Source of the DNA: Amazonocrinis nigriterrae CENA67
GTDB taxonomy: Bacteria > Cyanobacteriota > Cyanobacteriia > Cyanobacteriales > Nostocaceae
Reading direction: 5' to 3'
Length of the DNA: 64,000 nt
NCBI RefSeq assembly: GCF_016056305.1
Contig: NZ_JAECZC010000108.1
Coordinates: forward strand, 1 to 64,000
Shown: one piece after another, positions 44,338 through 54,160 of the stretch
Layout: every line of letters begins with the position of its first letter
How positions within the stretch are numbered: position 1 is the stretch's first letter
The notes under the pieces: generated by a model
The model's input: the letters and a program-made list of their open reading frames with translations, nothing else
What the model was told of the DNA's origin: nothing
The model's database searches: none
Translations under genes and position numbers: made by a program

Positions 44338-44436
44338 GGCTTGTTGCCCTTTGTATGTAACAAAAGCCAGCCATAGTGCATAAATGTTAGGATTGCCACA
44401 GAGAGAGAATAGAAAAAGAGAAGGAAAAAAAACTGA

Positions 44437-46593
44437 ATGGCAGAAGTTGATAAGTCAATATCCTTCGATGGAAGGGATATTCGACTGAAGGTAGGCCTAT
44501 TAGCTCCCCAGGCTGGTGGGTCGGTTTTGATAGAATCAGGGGACACAGCAGTTTTAGTGACGGCTACGCGATCGCAAGCCAGAGAAGGCATTGATTTTCT
44601 TCCCCTCACAGTAGATTATGAAGAAAGACTGTATGCAGCTGGTAGGATTCCCGGCGGGATCATGCGACGGGAAGGCCGCCCACCAGAAAAAACAATTCTC
44701 ACCAGCCGTCTCATCGACCGTCCCCTGCGTCCTTTGTTTCCTTCATGGTTGCGGGACGACCTGCAAATAGTTGCCTTAACTTTGTCCATGGACGAACTAG
44801 TACCACCTGATGTACTAGCTGTGACTGGTGCTTCCATTGCTACCCTCATCGCCCAAATTCCTTTTGATGGGCCAATGGCAGCAGTGCGGGTCGGCTTGGT
44901 GGGGGATGATTTTGTGATTAACCCCACCTATGCAGAAATTGAAGCTGGAGATTTGGATCTGGTAGTAGCAGGTTCACCACATGGCGTGATCATGGTGGAG
45001 GCGGGAGCCAATCAATTACCAGAGCGAGATATTATTGAAGCGATTGATTTTGGCTACGAAGCAGTGCGAGATTTAATCAAAGCACAGCAAGATTTAGTGG
45101 CAGAACTAGGTCTAGAAATCGTGCAGCAAGCACCACCAGAAGTAGACCCAACGCTGGAAAATTATATCCGCGATCGCGCCAGCGATGAGATTAAGAAAAT
45201 TTTGTCGCAATTTGAATTTACCAAACCCGAACGTGATGCAGCTTTGGATGTCGTCAAAGAACAAATCGAAACTGCGATCGGTGAACTTCCAGAAGAAGAC
45301 CCTATTCGAGTTGCTGCTACCACAGATAGTAAAGCACTGGGTAACACTTTTAAAGACATCACCAAAAAGTTGATGCGCCGTCAAATCATCGAAGACAACG
45401 TTCGTGTTGATGGCCGCAAACTTGATGAAGTGCGCCCTGTTTCTTGTCTAGTTGATGTTTTACCCAAACGAGTCCACGGCAGCGGTTTATTTAATCGCGG
45501 ACTCACCCAGGTATTATCTGCTTGTACCCTTGGTACACCAGGAGATGCCCAAAACCTCAACGATGACCTGCAAGTAGACCAATCGAAACGTTACTTACAC
45601 CATTACAACTTCCCCCCCTTCTCTGTTGGCGAAACCAAGCCGTTGCGTGCGCCAGGAAGACGGGAAATTGGTCATGGTGCTTTAGCTGAACGAGCGCTGT
45701 TACCTGTGCTACCACCAAAAGAAGAATTTCCCTACGTGATTCGGGTGGTTTCGGAAGTGCTTTCTTCCAACGGTTCCACCTCCATGGGTTCGGTGTGCGG
45801 TTCCACCTTGGCATTGATGGATGCTGGTGTGCCAATTATTAAACCTGTTAGCGGTGCGGCTATGGGTTTAATTAAAGAAGGGGAAGAAGTCAGAGTTTTA
45901 ACTGACATCCAGGGGATTGAAGACTTTCTGGGTGACATGGACTTCAAAGTCGCCGGGACGGACACTGGCATTACCGCCTTGCAAATGGATATGAAAATCT
46001 CCGGTTTGTCCATAGACGTTATTGCCCAAGCTGTCCACCAAGCGAAATCAGCCAGGTTGCACATTTTGGAAAAAATGCTGCAAACAATTGACCAACCACG
46101 CACAGAAACTTCACCTTATGCTCCACGTCTGTTGACCATTAAGATTGATCCAGACATGATTGGTCTGGTCATCGGCCCCGGAGGCAAGACAATTAAAGGC
46201 ATCACCGAAGAAACGGGAGCCAAAATTGACATCGAAGATGATGGTACGGTGACAATTTCAGCTTTGGATGAAGGCAAGGCGAAGAAAGCCCGCAACATCA
46301 TCCAAGGCATGACTCGTAAGTTACATGAAGGCGATGTCTACGTTGGTCGTGTGACTCGGATTATCCCTATTGGTGCATTTGTGGAATTTCTGCCTGGCAA
46401 AGAAGGCATGATCCACATTTCTCAATTAGCTGACTACCGCGTTGGCAAAGTTGAAGATGAAGTAGCAGTCGGAGATGAAGTGATTGTCAAAGTGCGTGAG
46501 ATTGACAATAAAGGACGGATTAATCTCACACGCTTGGGTATCCACCCAGATCAGGCAGCTGCGGCGCGGGAAGCTGCGGCAGTGAATCGATAA
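44437..46593 (+). CDS. pnp: Polynucleotide phosphorylase (polyribonucleotide nucleotidyltransferase)
   Basis: 718 residues, full length. Two RNase PH domains (about 5-215 and 305-545: [60 protein letters not shown]), then a KH domain (about 560-620, [15 protein letters not shown]) and an S1 domain (about 632-700, [31 protein letters not shown]). It degrades RNA by phosphorolysis and, in cyanobacteria, also adds heteropolymeric tails to RNA 3' ends. A hairpin at 46628 follows. Start ATG at 44437 with AAGGAAAA upstream. Confidence 0.97.
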   Translation: MAEVDKSISFDGRDIRLKVGLLAPQAGGSVLIESGDTAVLVTATRSQAREGIDFLPLTVDYEERLYAAGRIPGGIMRREGRPPEKTILTSRLIDRPLRPLFPSWLRDDLQIVALTLSMDELVPPDVLAVTGASIATLIAQIPFDGPMAAVRVGLVGDDFVINPTYAEIEAGDLDLVVAGSPHGVIMVEAGANQLPERDIIEAIDFGYEAVRDLIKAQQDLVAELGLEIVQQAPPEVDPTLENYIRDRASDEIKKILSQFEFTKPERDAALDVVKEQIETAIGELPEEDPIRVAATTDSKALGNTFKDITKKLMRRQIIEDNVRVDGRKLDEVRPVSCLVDVLPKRVHGSGLFNRGLTQVLSACTLGTPGDAQNLNDDLQVDQSKRYLHHYNFPPFSVGETKPLRAPGRREIGHGALAERALLPVLPPKEEFPYVIRVVSEVLSSNGSTSMGSVCGSTLALMDAGVPIIKPVSGAAMGLIKEGEEVRVLTDIQGIEDFLGDMDFKVAGTDTGITALQMDMKISGLSIDVIAQAVHQAKSARLHILEKMLQTIDQPRTETSPYAPRLLTIKIDPDMIGLVIGPGGKTIKGITEETGAKIDIEDDGTVTISALDEGKAKKARNIIQGMTRKLHEGDVYVGRVTRIIPIGAFVEFLPGKEGMIHISQLADYRVGKVEDEVAVGDEVIVKVREIDNKGRINLTRLGIHPDQAAAAREAAAVNR

Positions 46594-46627
46594 ATCGATT
46601 TAGGATTTTAGATTTGATCTAAAATCC

Positions 46628-46663
46628 GCGATGCCTTTATAGTAGGCATCGCCGTAGCTTTTT
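46628..46663 (+). terminator. Probable terminator after pnp
   Basis: GCGATGCC (46628-46635) pairs with GGCATCGC (46645-46652) around a 9-nt loop; TTTTT follows after CGTAGC at 46659-46663. It is 35 bp after the pnp stop. The gap between stem and T-run makes it less than ideal. Confidence 0.6.
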
Positions 46664-46826
46664 AACCCACATTCTGCATCTAGTATTGTCATATATATAA
46701 ATTGTAAAAAAATAATACAATTAACGGCAGATTGCAGTCATCCTATTATAAGCGATCGCCCTGACTCCTTCCGCGATCGCTTGAACCATCAAGTGTGTAT
46801 GACCAGAAACAAAAAATAGACAACAG

Positions 46827-47357
46827 CTACATTAAGTATTTGTTTATATTATTCCTATCAAGAGGTTCAGTTACAATATTATTTATTCCAATCATCTGAC
46901 TTAATACTAAAATAGCTGCTTGGTGAAGCTTATCACCTCCTGTCGATGCTGAATAATATTCTAAAACATAAGGGTTAATATTTTTTTCAAAAAAATCAAT
47001 AGCAGTTTTTAAAACACAAGAATCAGTATCTATTCCACAAATAAATACTTTTTGTATCTTCATTTGATTTAGCAAATCCAGTGTCTCTTGGTTACAAGCA
47101 GTATATATAGTTTTATCAACAATTATTTGGGCAAATGGTTCAATTTCACCTACAATTTTTTGCTCAATTGGTGAAATAAATTCATGCCAATTTAGATATT
47201 TAACATAAGGGCTGTTAGGCGTATTTATAAATCTTGTGAATATGACATACTCAAAGATATTTTGCTCTAATAAAAATTTCACCCTAGGTAGAATATGGAT
47301 TGTATTTTGAGTGATAAATCCATTTTGAATATCAATGATAAATAGACAAGATTTCAT
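46827..47357 (-). CDS. Isochorismatase-family cysteine hydrolase
   Basis: 176 residues. The catalytic triad of the family is visible: Asp in LFIIDIQNGF (residue 9), Lys in IIVDKTIYTA, Cys in IDTDSCVLKTAIDFFE. Members hydrolyse amides or esters such as nicotinamide, ureidoacrylate or isochorismate; the exact substrate cannot be told. The composition is more AT-rich than the neighbours. It stands alone on the minus strand between pnp and the polyferredoxin gene. Confidence 0.82.
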   Translation of the reverse strand: MKSCLFIIDIQNGFITQNTIHILPRVKFLLEQNIFEYVIFTRFINTPNSPYVKYLNWHEFISPIEQKIVGEIEPFAQIIVDKTIYTACNQETLDLLNQMKIQKVFICGIDTDSCVLKTAIDFFEKNINPYVLEYYSASTGGDKLHQAAILVLSQMIGINNIVTEPLDRNNINKYLM

Positions 47358-47450
47358 TCAGGAATATAAGAAGATGTTTCAAAAGTATTTCACAAAACGT
47401 TAAATTCATTGAAACCTAACCCCCTTCCTTCATAGGGAAAGGGGAGAATG

Positions 47451-49976
47451 TCAAAACACGATAATTGCCCACATACTAGCACCCAAAGCGATCGCAGCTA
47501 AATGTTGCCAAAGCAGAGTTCTCAGTGGCTGACGCGCAATTTTTTGTGCTAACACTATAGACAAAAATACTGAAAAAATTAAAGTTGTACCTTGCAGAAA
47601 AGCCATTACAGCCGGATGAGCAACCAATACAGGCAATTGTTCACCGCTCAAACCAAAGGTAGCAAATGTCACTGGCAAAATCCGCCCACCTTCACCCAAA
47701 CCTAAACGCAGATAGTGAGCCAAATTACCTCCTAAAACTAACGGTAAATAGCCATAGGCAAGTTCTACAAATGGTCTAGGCTTACACCCAAATTTAATTA
47801 GTTGCATCAAGCCATATGCCAAAAATGCTACTACCGCAGGGATAATCAAAGCTATCAGTGATAATCCTAAATGTTGCCAAAAATTAGTTAAATCGACTGG
47901 CAACTCTAACACAGATAATATCTCTGGCAAGCGATGCAGATATATTCCACCTAACAACAAAAACAACAATGCTACTTCATATTTATGGGGTACATGAGTT
48001 GTCCACAGTTCAATACCAGGGGGACGCAAATTGAACTCGACGGAACGGTGAGGACAAGCTTTTAGACAAGTCATGCACAGCACGCAATCTTTGTTATCTT
48101 CTAACTGTGCAGGGTGAGAGTACAAGGGACATCCATTGGTTTCCATACCTTCGCCCTTTTGTGGCCCTCCCTTGTAACACTGATAAGTATTGCAACTTGC
48201 TGAACAGATACCTTGCTGCGCCCTGAGTTCAGTCATGGAAAGTTTGGCAAATAAACCATTCATACCGCCAATGGGGCAAAGATAGCGACACCAAAACCGC
48301 CGTTCAAAAATGGCAGAGAAAATCATCGCGCCAGCCGTAATTAATAGTAGCAAACAAGCGCTAAGGTAGGCGGTATTTTCTAAATGCCAGAGTTCTTCCC
48401 ATAAGAAAATCAGGGTAAATAGCCCAAATACAAACCAGCCGCCCCATTTTTCCGCTTTCTCTCTGGGCCAGCGTTTGAGTTGTCTAGGCCACAGCCATAG
48501 TGATAGCTTTTGCGTAATTTCCCCGTAAATCATGAAGGGACAGACAGCACACCATACACGACCTAAAAAGGGAAATAGAAACAAAAAGAAAGGCCACCAC
48601 CAAGCCCAAAATAGATTTAAAGCTAAATTGCGATCGCGTGTTTGCGGGCCAATAAATAACACTGCGACGATAATAGCAAACGCTGCGACAGTAAAACCAT
48701 AATTAATGCGATCGGGCCACCAAGAACTACGCAAAAACCGCCGCCAACCAGGATAAGCATTCAACAAATTGACGCGAAATTGCTTTTTTTTGGGGTCGGC
48801 TGACCAAAAGATTTCTTCTGTTAACTCCTGGCTTTCTCCTGCTTGTACAATCGCCCGTTCTACCAGGTTTTTCAACTCTTTGAGATTGCCAGGGAAATCA
48901 TAGGACTGCAAGCGACGCAAAGCTTCTGGAGTGATGTGCGGTTTAGGCAGACCTCTAGCTCGAACGTAGAGACTACTGTAATATTCTACCTGAGCTTTAA
49001 TATCAGTTTTCCGTACTCGTAGCGGCGGTACTTTGATAACATGACCAACACAACGTTCAATTATTGACTCCGATTTTTCGGAAACAATCAGAATACGTGC
49101 TTTACTATGGCGAGGTTCAGCAGCCAGTGCTTCAGGACGAGTCACAGGGGTATATATACCCGTTTCTACCAACTGTTTAATTAATGGTAATAACTCTGGC
49201 GGTATTTCTTGGATGTTGTTCAGAATTAAACTGCCTTCTCCCAGCCATTCTAATAGCCCTGGTTTGCCTCCAGCACGACCGAATAAATCAGCGCCGCTAG
49301 CTTGCAGAATTCCACAGTTGACTTTAATAATTGGTTCTCGCCGCTTGGGAGAACCGTAGTGAATAAGGGCGGCTATATTATCTTTTTCTAAGCCTGGTTC
49401 CCCAAAAATATCCACAGACTTACCATCAGCAGCAGCTTCTCGAATTTGCTCCCGCAGACGCACGGCGTAGCGACTTGTCCCCACAATTCCCCGTTGCGCC
49501 TTGGTGACTAAATATGGTCGCAAGGCTATGGAACGTTCTTGTTCATAAGATAATGCAGACGTTACCTCAGCTAATTCTTGAGCCAATTTACGAGAAAAAG
49601 CCTGAGCAATTTCCGGGTATTGGCTGACTAAAGCGCGAAATTCAGCCGCAGGTACAACCCACACATGAGATTCTGTGACAGCGGTAATTGTCAATGGAGT
49701 TAACTCATCCAAGAGTAATTCTTGGAGGTGAATGACTGCTCCGGGTAAGTATCCACAAGCAAAATCTGAGTTACTTTTATTGTCAGTATTGCTTTCGAGT
49801 TGACCTTCTACAATAATGTAAAGCGCTTTTGGGGAAGTACCTTCGCTTACTAAGTCTTTTTGCGCTGGTACAACTTGTGCTTCTATCACTTGGGCGATCG
49901 CATCCAAAACTTCAGGTGAGAGAATTCCTAAAGTCGTGCGTTCTTGTAGCCACGTGACTATTTCTGGAGATGTCAT
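47451..49976 (-). CDS. Cyclic-nucleotide-binding/pseudo-AAA+/polyferredoxin membrane protein
   Basis: 841 residues from the ATG at 49976, which has GGAG eight bases upstream; an upstream start (50033) is open but less likely. Order: a CRP-like cyclic-nucleotide-binding domain (about 20-130, PKALYIIVEGQLESN), a sigma-54-activator-like AAA+ domain (about 165-400), then from about 420 several membrane helices with NapH/NosR-type Fe-S motifs: CAVCPFMIYG, CRYLCPIGGMNG, CSASCNTYQCYKGG, and a CVLCMTCLKACPHRS four-Cys motif. The AAA+ core is degenerate: the Walker A reads GEPGLEKDN, the GAFTGA loop is missing and Walker B reads LILNNIQE. It is therefore probably a ligand-sensing membrane electron-transfer protein, not an ATP-driven transcription activator. 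Confidence 0.85.
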   Translation of the reverse strand: MTSPEIVTWLQERTTLGILSPEVLDAIAQVIEAQVVPAQKDLVSEGTSPKALYIIVEGQLESNTDNKSNSDFACGYLPGAVIHLQELLLDELTPLTITAVTESHVWVVPAAEFRALVSQYPEIAQAFSRKLAQELAEVTSALSYEQERSIALRPYLVTKAQRGIVGTSRYAVRLREQIREAAADGKSVDIFGEPGLEKDNIAALIHYGSPKRREPIIKVNCGILQASGADLFGRAGGKPGLLEWLGEGSLILNNIQEIPPELLPLIKQLVETGIYTPVTRPEALAAEPRHSKARILIVSEKSESIIERCVGHVIKVPPLRVRKTDIKAQVEYYSSLYVRARGLPKPHITPEALRRLQSYDFPGNLKELKNLVERAIVQAGESQELTEEIFWSADPKKKQFRVNLLNAYPGWRRFLRSSWWPDRINYGFTVAAFAIIVAVLFIGPQTRDRNLALNLFWAWWWPFFLFLFPFLGRVWCAVCPFMIYGEITQKLSLWLWPRQLKRWPREKAEKWGGWFVFGLFTLIFLWEELWHLENTAYLSACLLLLITAGAMIFSAIFERRFWCRYLCPIGGMNGLFAKLSMTELRAQQGICSASCNTYQCYKGGPQKGEGMETNGCPLYSHPAQLEDNKDCVLCMTCLKACPHRSVEFNLRPPGIELWTTHVPHKYEVALLFLLLGGIYLHRLPEILSVLELPVDLTNFWQHLGLSLIALIIPAVVAFLAYGLMQLIKFGCKPRPFVELAYGYLPLVLGGNLAHYLRLGLGEGGRILPVTFATFGLSGEQLPVLVAHPAVMAFLQGTTLIFSVFLSIVLAQKIARQPLRTLLWQHLAAIALGASMWAIIVF

Positions 49977-50045
49977 TGTCTTTTCTCCGTTCAGGCTGCT
50001 GTATAAAGGAATTATCCCTGAAACAAATGTCAAAAGAGCTGCCTG

Positions 50046-50138
50046 ATGAGTTTGTCAGATCTGCCTAATCTCTGGGTTCCCTTGGTACTTCTAGGTTTAA
50101 TCGTGCTTGCAGCTGTTTTTTTCAGTCGCAGTAGTTAA
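50046..50138 (+). CDS. Possible 30-residue single-helix membrane peptide
   Basis: A short frame starting MSLSDLPNLW and continuing VPLVLLGLIVLAAVFFSRSS, i.e. one membrane helix with a polar start and a basic Arg-Ser-Ser end. This is the shape of small thylakoid subunits (Psb/Pet/Psa low-mass proteins), but it matches none I recall by sequence. It is divergent from the polyferredoxin gene by about 70 bp. AAAAGAG lies about 10 bases upstream. Support is only sequence character and length. Confidence 0.45.
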   Translation: MSLSDLPNLWVPLVLLGLIVLAAVFFSRSS

Positions 50139-50286
50139 GCCAAAACACATTGAGTTTGCATACTCGGTTGAATTTTTTGTTTCTCCCTTCAGGGAGAGGC
50201 TTGTACTATGTGGAGTGCTGTAAAATCTTTACCTACACCCCACACACTATTTTGGTGAGAAACAATTTACCCATTCCTCTATTAAT

Positions 50287-50958
50287 TTACAAGAATGTTT
50301 TATAGCGGCATCGTTTTAGAATTAAACCTGCGCCAATTAATCCCATACCAATTAAGGTTGTGGTTGCTGTTGGTTCTGGAACTGACTGGGGAGTTTGCAA
50401 GGTGAATGTCAGTTTCGCTAAACCCTCAGAAGGAGATCCCGACAGATTCAGCTTATCTTCTTCTGTAAAACTTATTGTGCCTGTAGCATTCTTGAATAAG
50501 CCTGTTCCGCCAAAGATGCTGATTGTACCACCACCCTTAATAGTTTCTTGTACAAAGTTAATTTCAGCGCTATCACTTGCTCTTCCAAATAACTCATTGG
50601 CTCCGCCATAATACCTGTCATAAAGTAGTGGTGCGTCTGTTAAACCAAACACAGTTGGATCTGAATTAAATGTATATTTAATTATTGAGGCATTGTCACT
50701 GGATTCAAGCTTACCGTAAGTATTGCTAGTAAAGAAATTCAAACCATAAGGGGCAGGTTCAACACTTTCACCTGTGATAGTTGCTCTGATAATATCCAAG
50801 TCAGGTCTGTAACTAGTATCAATGGTTACTAAGGTCTTGTAGTCAGCATTAAATGTATAAGTTTTAGTAGTTTCTGCTGTTGCACGTTCTATGTTTGACC
50901 CGAAACTAACTATAGTTAAGGTTAAGGGAATAAGCCAAGCAGTATGTGAATTAAACAT
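50287..50958 (-). CDS. PEP-CTERM sorting-signal protein
   Basis: 223 residues. It has an N-terminal signal peptide (about 1-28, LIPLTLTIVSFGSNIERATA), a strand-rich exported body, and a C-terminal PEP-CTERM tail: VPEPTATTTLIGMGLIGAG followed by LILKRCR. PEP-CTERM proteins are exported and processed by an exosortase, and many go to the cell surface or extracellular matrix. The function of the body is not known. ATG start at 50958. Confidence 0.85.
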   Translation of the reverse strand: MFNSHTAWLIPLTLTIVSFGSNIERATAETTKTYTFNADYKTLVTIDTSYRPDLDIIRATITGESVEPAPYGLNFFTSNTYGKLESSDNASIIKYTFNSDPTVFGLTDAPLLYDRYYGGANELFGRASDSAEINFVQETIKGGGTISIFGGTGLFKNATGTISFTEEDKLNLSGSPSEGLAKLTFTLQTPQSVPEPTATTTLIGMGLIGAGLILKRCRYKTFL

Positions 50959-51565
50959 AATTTTTTCTATCTGTAAAAACCAATAATAATTCTGCTAATA
51001 GCGAGTCTTGAAATCACCAAGCGTATTAGCAAAATCTTTGTTTACAACTATTACAAAATATTTTAAATGTACTGAGTTTTGATTTCAAGGTTAATCAGTT
51101 AATATTTATAGAATTATTTTTAGATAATTGCTATAAAATAGGCAAGTCAAAGACTAATATTATGTGTTAGTATATAAAACCTAATAAAATATTGCTAATA
51201 AACAGAAAAAAGAGAAATAATGAAACCATGAACTTACATTATCAAACATTGTTTTCTCATTTGTTCTGCATAACCTCGCTTTGAATCAAATTCGCGATCG
51301 CTCAACAACTTTTGCAACTAGAAGCTGGTAAGCTTGCCAGCAAAATGCCAATTAATAACAAGTTGAATTTAGAGATAGTAGCTTTGGGAGCAGGGGAGCT
51401 TTCGGAGCAGGGGAGCTTTCGGAGCAGGGGAGCAGAGGGGAAGAAATCGTACTACGTCAAACTGCAACTTAGTATCAGCACTCAGCACTTTGCTATACAT
51501 CTGAATTGGGATTGCTATATGCTTTCAGTAACTAGACTTCATCAATCCTAAAGCGGCAAAACAAC
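50959..51565. other. Intergenic region between PEP-CTERM and acyl-CoA synthetase genes
   Basis: About 600 bp. The first part is AT-rich (below about 51250) and should hold the promoter of the PEP-CTERM gene. A dispersed repeat copy lies at about 51371-51478, followed by GCACTCAGCACT units. A reading frame at 51312-51551 is formed by the repeat and is not called. Confidence 0.5.
51371..51478 (+). repeat. Dispersed repeat, copy 2
   Basis: It shares AGAGATAGTAGCTT, the GGGAGCA/CAGGGGAGC units, AGAGGGGAAGAAATCGTACT and CAAACTGCAACTTAGTATCA with 21525-21612, differing mainly in the number of G-rich units (here with GAGCTTTCGGAGC insertions). Confidence 0.65.
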
Positions 51566-53050
51566 GTGAATCTCCCATTGATTACTCGTGCTGAAGAACA
51601 CAACGAGAACATAGCAATAGTTACAACCGACAAAGCATTTAGCTATCGGGATTTGCTTGACACCTCTAGTCAAATTGCCACAAGCCTTCTGGAGAATGCA
51701 GAAGATTTACAAGAGCAGCGAGTCGCTTTTCTCATCCCGCCTGGGTTTGAGTATGTAGCTACTCAGTGGGGGATTTGGCGTGCTGGCGGTATAGCGGTAC
51801 CTCTGTGTGTTTCCCACCCACGACCAGAATTAGAGTATGTGATTACAAATTCAGGAGCATCGATAATTGTTGCCCATCCTAATTTTGAGGGTATACTGCG
51901 AGCGATCGCCACAGAAAAAAATTTACGATTTATCCTCACCTCAGATACTCTGCCATCTGATGTTAGTCGCCTACCAGAAATAGATATCACAAGACGCGCC
52001 TTAATTCTCTACACCAGCGGTACAACAGGTAAACCCAAGGGTGTAGTTACAACCCATGAGAATATTCAAGCGCAAGTCACTAGCTTAATCACCGCTTGGG
52101 AATGGATATCAAGCGATCGCATTTTACATGTACTACCACTACATCATATTCATGGCATTATCAACGTTCTCACATGTGCTTTATGGGCTGGGGCGGAATG
52201 TCACATGTTGAGCAAATTTGATGCTGAAATTGTATGGCAGCGAATTTCTCAGGGTGACTTAACCCTATTTATGGCAGTACCGACAATTTATGTCAAATTG
52301 ATTGCCGCTTGGTCAGCTGCTTCTAGTGATTCCCAAAAAAGCATGTCAGCAGGCTGTGCCAAAATGCGCCTGATGGTTTCTGGTTCAGCAGCCTTACCAG
52401 TTCAAGTCTTGGAAAAGTGGCAGAATATCAGCGGTCATTTTCTACTGGAACGCTACGGAATGACTGAAATTGGTATGGCACTATCGAACCCTTTACATGG
52501 TCAACGGTCAGCAGGATATGTCGGTCAGCCATTGCCAGGGGTGGAAGTCAGATTAGTGGATGACAACGGAGAATTAGTTCCACCAGGTACACCAGGAGAA
52601 ATCCAAGTCAAAGGCCCCACAGTATTTTTAGAATATTGGCAAAATCCCCAAGCAACTGCAAAAGCTTTCCAAGATGGCTGGTTTTGTACTGGTGATCTCG
52701 CCGTAGTTGAAAACGGCAACTACCGCATTCTCGGTAGGATGAGCGTGGATATCATCAAAACCGGAGGCTATAAAGTTTCAGCTTTGGAAATTGAGGAAGT
52801 GCTAAGAACCCATCCAGATATTACTGAATGTGCAGTGGTTGGCATTGCTGATGCAGAGTGGGGTGAGAGAGTTTGTGCTGCTTTAGTCTTGCAACCAGAA
52901 CGCAGTTTAACATTAGAATCTTTCAGGAGTTGGGCAAAAGAGCAATTAGCAGTTTACAAAGTACCAACCCAAATTTTGTTAGTTGCAGAATTACCCCGCA
53001 ACGCAATGGGGAAAGTGACTAAGCCGACAGTGGTTGAGCTATTTCGTTAA
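51566..53050 (+). CDS. AMP-forming acyl-CoA synthetase (malonyl-CoA synthetase/MatB-like)
   Basis: 494 residues; GTG start at 51566. The class I adenylate-forming fold is clear: P-loop-like LILYTSGTTGKPKGVVTTHE, LPLHHIHGIINVLTCALWAG, MVSGSAALPVQVLEKW, ERYGMTEIGMALSNPLHG, GWFCTGDLAVVENGNYRILG, and the C-terminal KTGGYKVSALEIEEVLRTHP and PRNAMGKVTKPTV with the catalytic Lys. The HHIHG-INVL and RYGMTE(I/L)GMALSNP pattern resembles malonyl-CoA (MatB/ACSF3) synthetases. It activates an acid to acyl-AMP and then to the CoA thioester. Malonate as substrate is probable, not proven. Confidence 0.85.
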   Translation: MNLPLITRAEEHNENIAIVTTDKAFSYRDLLDTSSQIATSLLENAEDLQEQRVAFLIPPGFEYVATQWGIWRAGGIAVPLCVSHPRPELEYVITNSGASIIVAHPNFEGILRAIATEKNLRFILTSDTLPSDVSRLPEIDITRRALILYTSGTTGKPKGVVTTHENIQAQVTSLITAWEWISSDRILHVLPLHHIHGIINVLTCALWAGAECHMLSKFDAEIVWQRISQGDLTLFMAVPTIYVKLIAAWSAASSDSQKSMSAGCAKMRLMVSGSAALPVQVLEKWQNISGHFLLERYGMTEIGMALSNPLHGQRSAGYVGQPLPGVEVRLVDDNGELVPPGTPGEIQVKGPTVFLEYWQNPQATAKAFQDGWFCTGDLAVVENGNYRILGRMSVDIIKTGGYKVSALEIEEVLRTHPDITECAVVGIADAEWGERVCAALVLQPERSLTLESFRSWAKEQLAVYKVPTQILLVAELPRNAMGKVTKPTVVELFR

Positions 53051-53120
53051 ACCTTAAAGCCCCAGTGTATAACTGAGGCTTTGAAAATAGTAGATGAATA
53101 CTAAACATTGTAGAAGACTT

Positions 53121-53999
53121 TTAAAAGCCTAGATTTTCCTCATCCATTGACTCATTATTGTTATCTGTTGCTCTATCCCGCTCTTGAAATACCGTGAGCG
53201 TTCGCGGATTTAGGTTAGGTTGATCTACTAACTCGTTGTCAAGTAGTAACTGTACATATTCAGGTGGCTTATCTAGTAATTGAATATTATTATAAATGCT
53301 TCGATAATAAGGTAGCTCATAATTCAAGATATCACTATTAGTTTCGTCAATTTCGCCAACAATTTCTTCCTCAATTGGACGAATAAGGTTTTTCCAATTA
53401 TTAAGAACTCTACTTGGCAAATCAGCGAGTTGATTTCCATCACAACATACTAATTTATCCCAAGGAGTCATGTATTTAAGTAAAAATTTCAAATTTTTTG
53501 GTTTGCTTTTCTTGCTTTGTAAATAGCGAACTGCAAAAGCAGAAAGAATTGAACAACCATAGCTCTCATCTTCAGGATAGTAGTTGGCATACCAGTTTGA
53601 GTAAAAACAGTACAAAGGAATAAGTCGAGTTTGACTTTCTAGAGCATGTTTTATCAGCAACTCACATTGATATAGTGAACTTGAATTTTTTCGATAATGG
53701 AGATGTTTAAAAGAGTTTGTATCAAAATCAATAACTTTAGCTTGTACTAGAAAACCTAGCCATTTTTTTCTACGATAATCAGTAAACCACCACTCCCAAT
53801 CAGCACCGTATAACCCTTCGTCATTTGTAGAGAATGTATGATTGTAAATTTCTGAGGAATGGCTAATTTTTAGCTGAAGAATATTTATATCTGTTAAAGT
53901 TTGTTCACCAATTTGGCAATCTACAGAACGCCCTTTGGCTAGCATATTCCATGTTGAAGAAGAACGTTTTTTGAAAGTATCACATAGAGTTGGACGCAT
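53121..53999 (-). CDS. Restriction-endonuclease-like protein (DUF6615-like)
   Basis: 292 residues. The central segment has E-x-x-x-x-GADWEWWF (about 85) and GFLVQAKVIDFD (about 103), i.e. a D...(E/Q)-x-K pair typical of PD-(D/E)xK nuclease folds, then QCELLIKHALESQTRLIPLY and CFYSNW. I recall a family called DUF6615 with this pattern. It could be a DNA-cutting protein in defence or an inactive fold. AT-rich and more like the accessory genes than the flanking core genes. Start ATG at 53999. Confidence 0.6.
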   Translation of the reverse strand: MRPTLCDTFKKRSSSTWNMLAKGRSVDCQIGEQTLTDINILQLKISHSSEIYNHTFSTNDEGLYGADWEWWFTDYRRKKWLGFLVQAKVIDFDTNSFKHLHYRKNSSSLYQCELLIKHALESQTRLIPLYCFYSNWYANYYPEDESYGCSILSAFAVRYLQSKKSKPKNLKFLLKYMTPWDKLVCCDGNQLADLPSRVLNNWKNLIRPIEEEIVGEIDETNSDILNYELPYYRSIYNNIQLLDKPPEYVQLLLDNELVDQPNLNPRTLTVFQERDRATDNNNESMDEENLGF

Positions 54000-54160
54000 A
54001 TCAAAGATGTAGAAATTGAGCGACAGCTTTAGTATTCCCTATCTGCTGTTAAAGTGTTCGATGCTTACCTGGCAAAGATCACAGAAAAGAAGTTGGACAA
54101 TTGCTCACCTTGTTTTTGCAGAGGTATATTATAGGATTAGTTTCATAGAAACTAGTAAAT

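Noticed and set aside
47451-49976. Sigma-54-dependent transcription activator
   Set aside because: The key motifs are lost, there is no DNA-binding domain at the C-terminus, and the rest is a membrane Fe-S protein.
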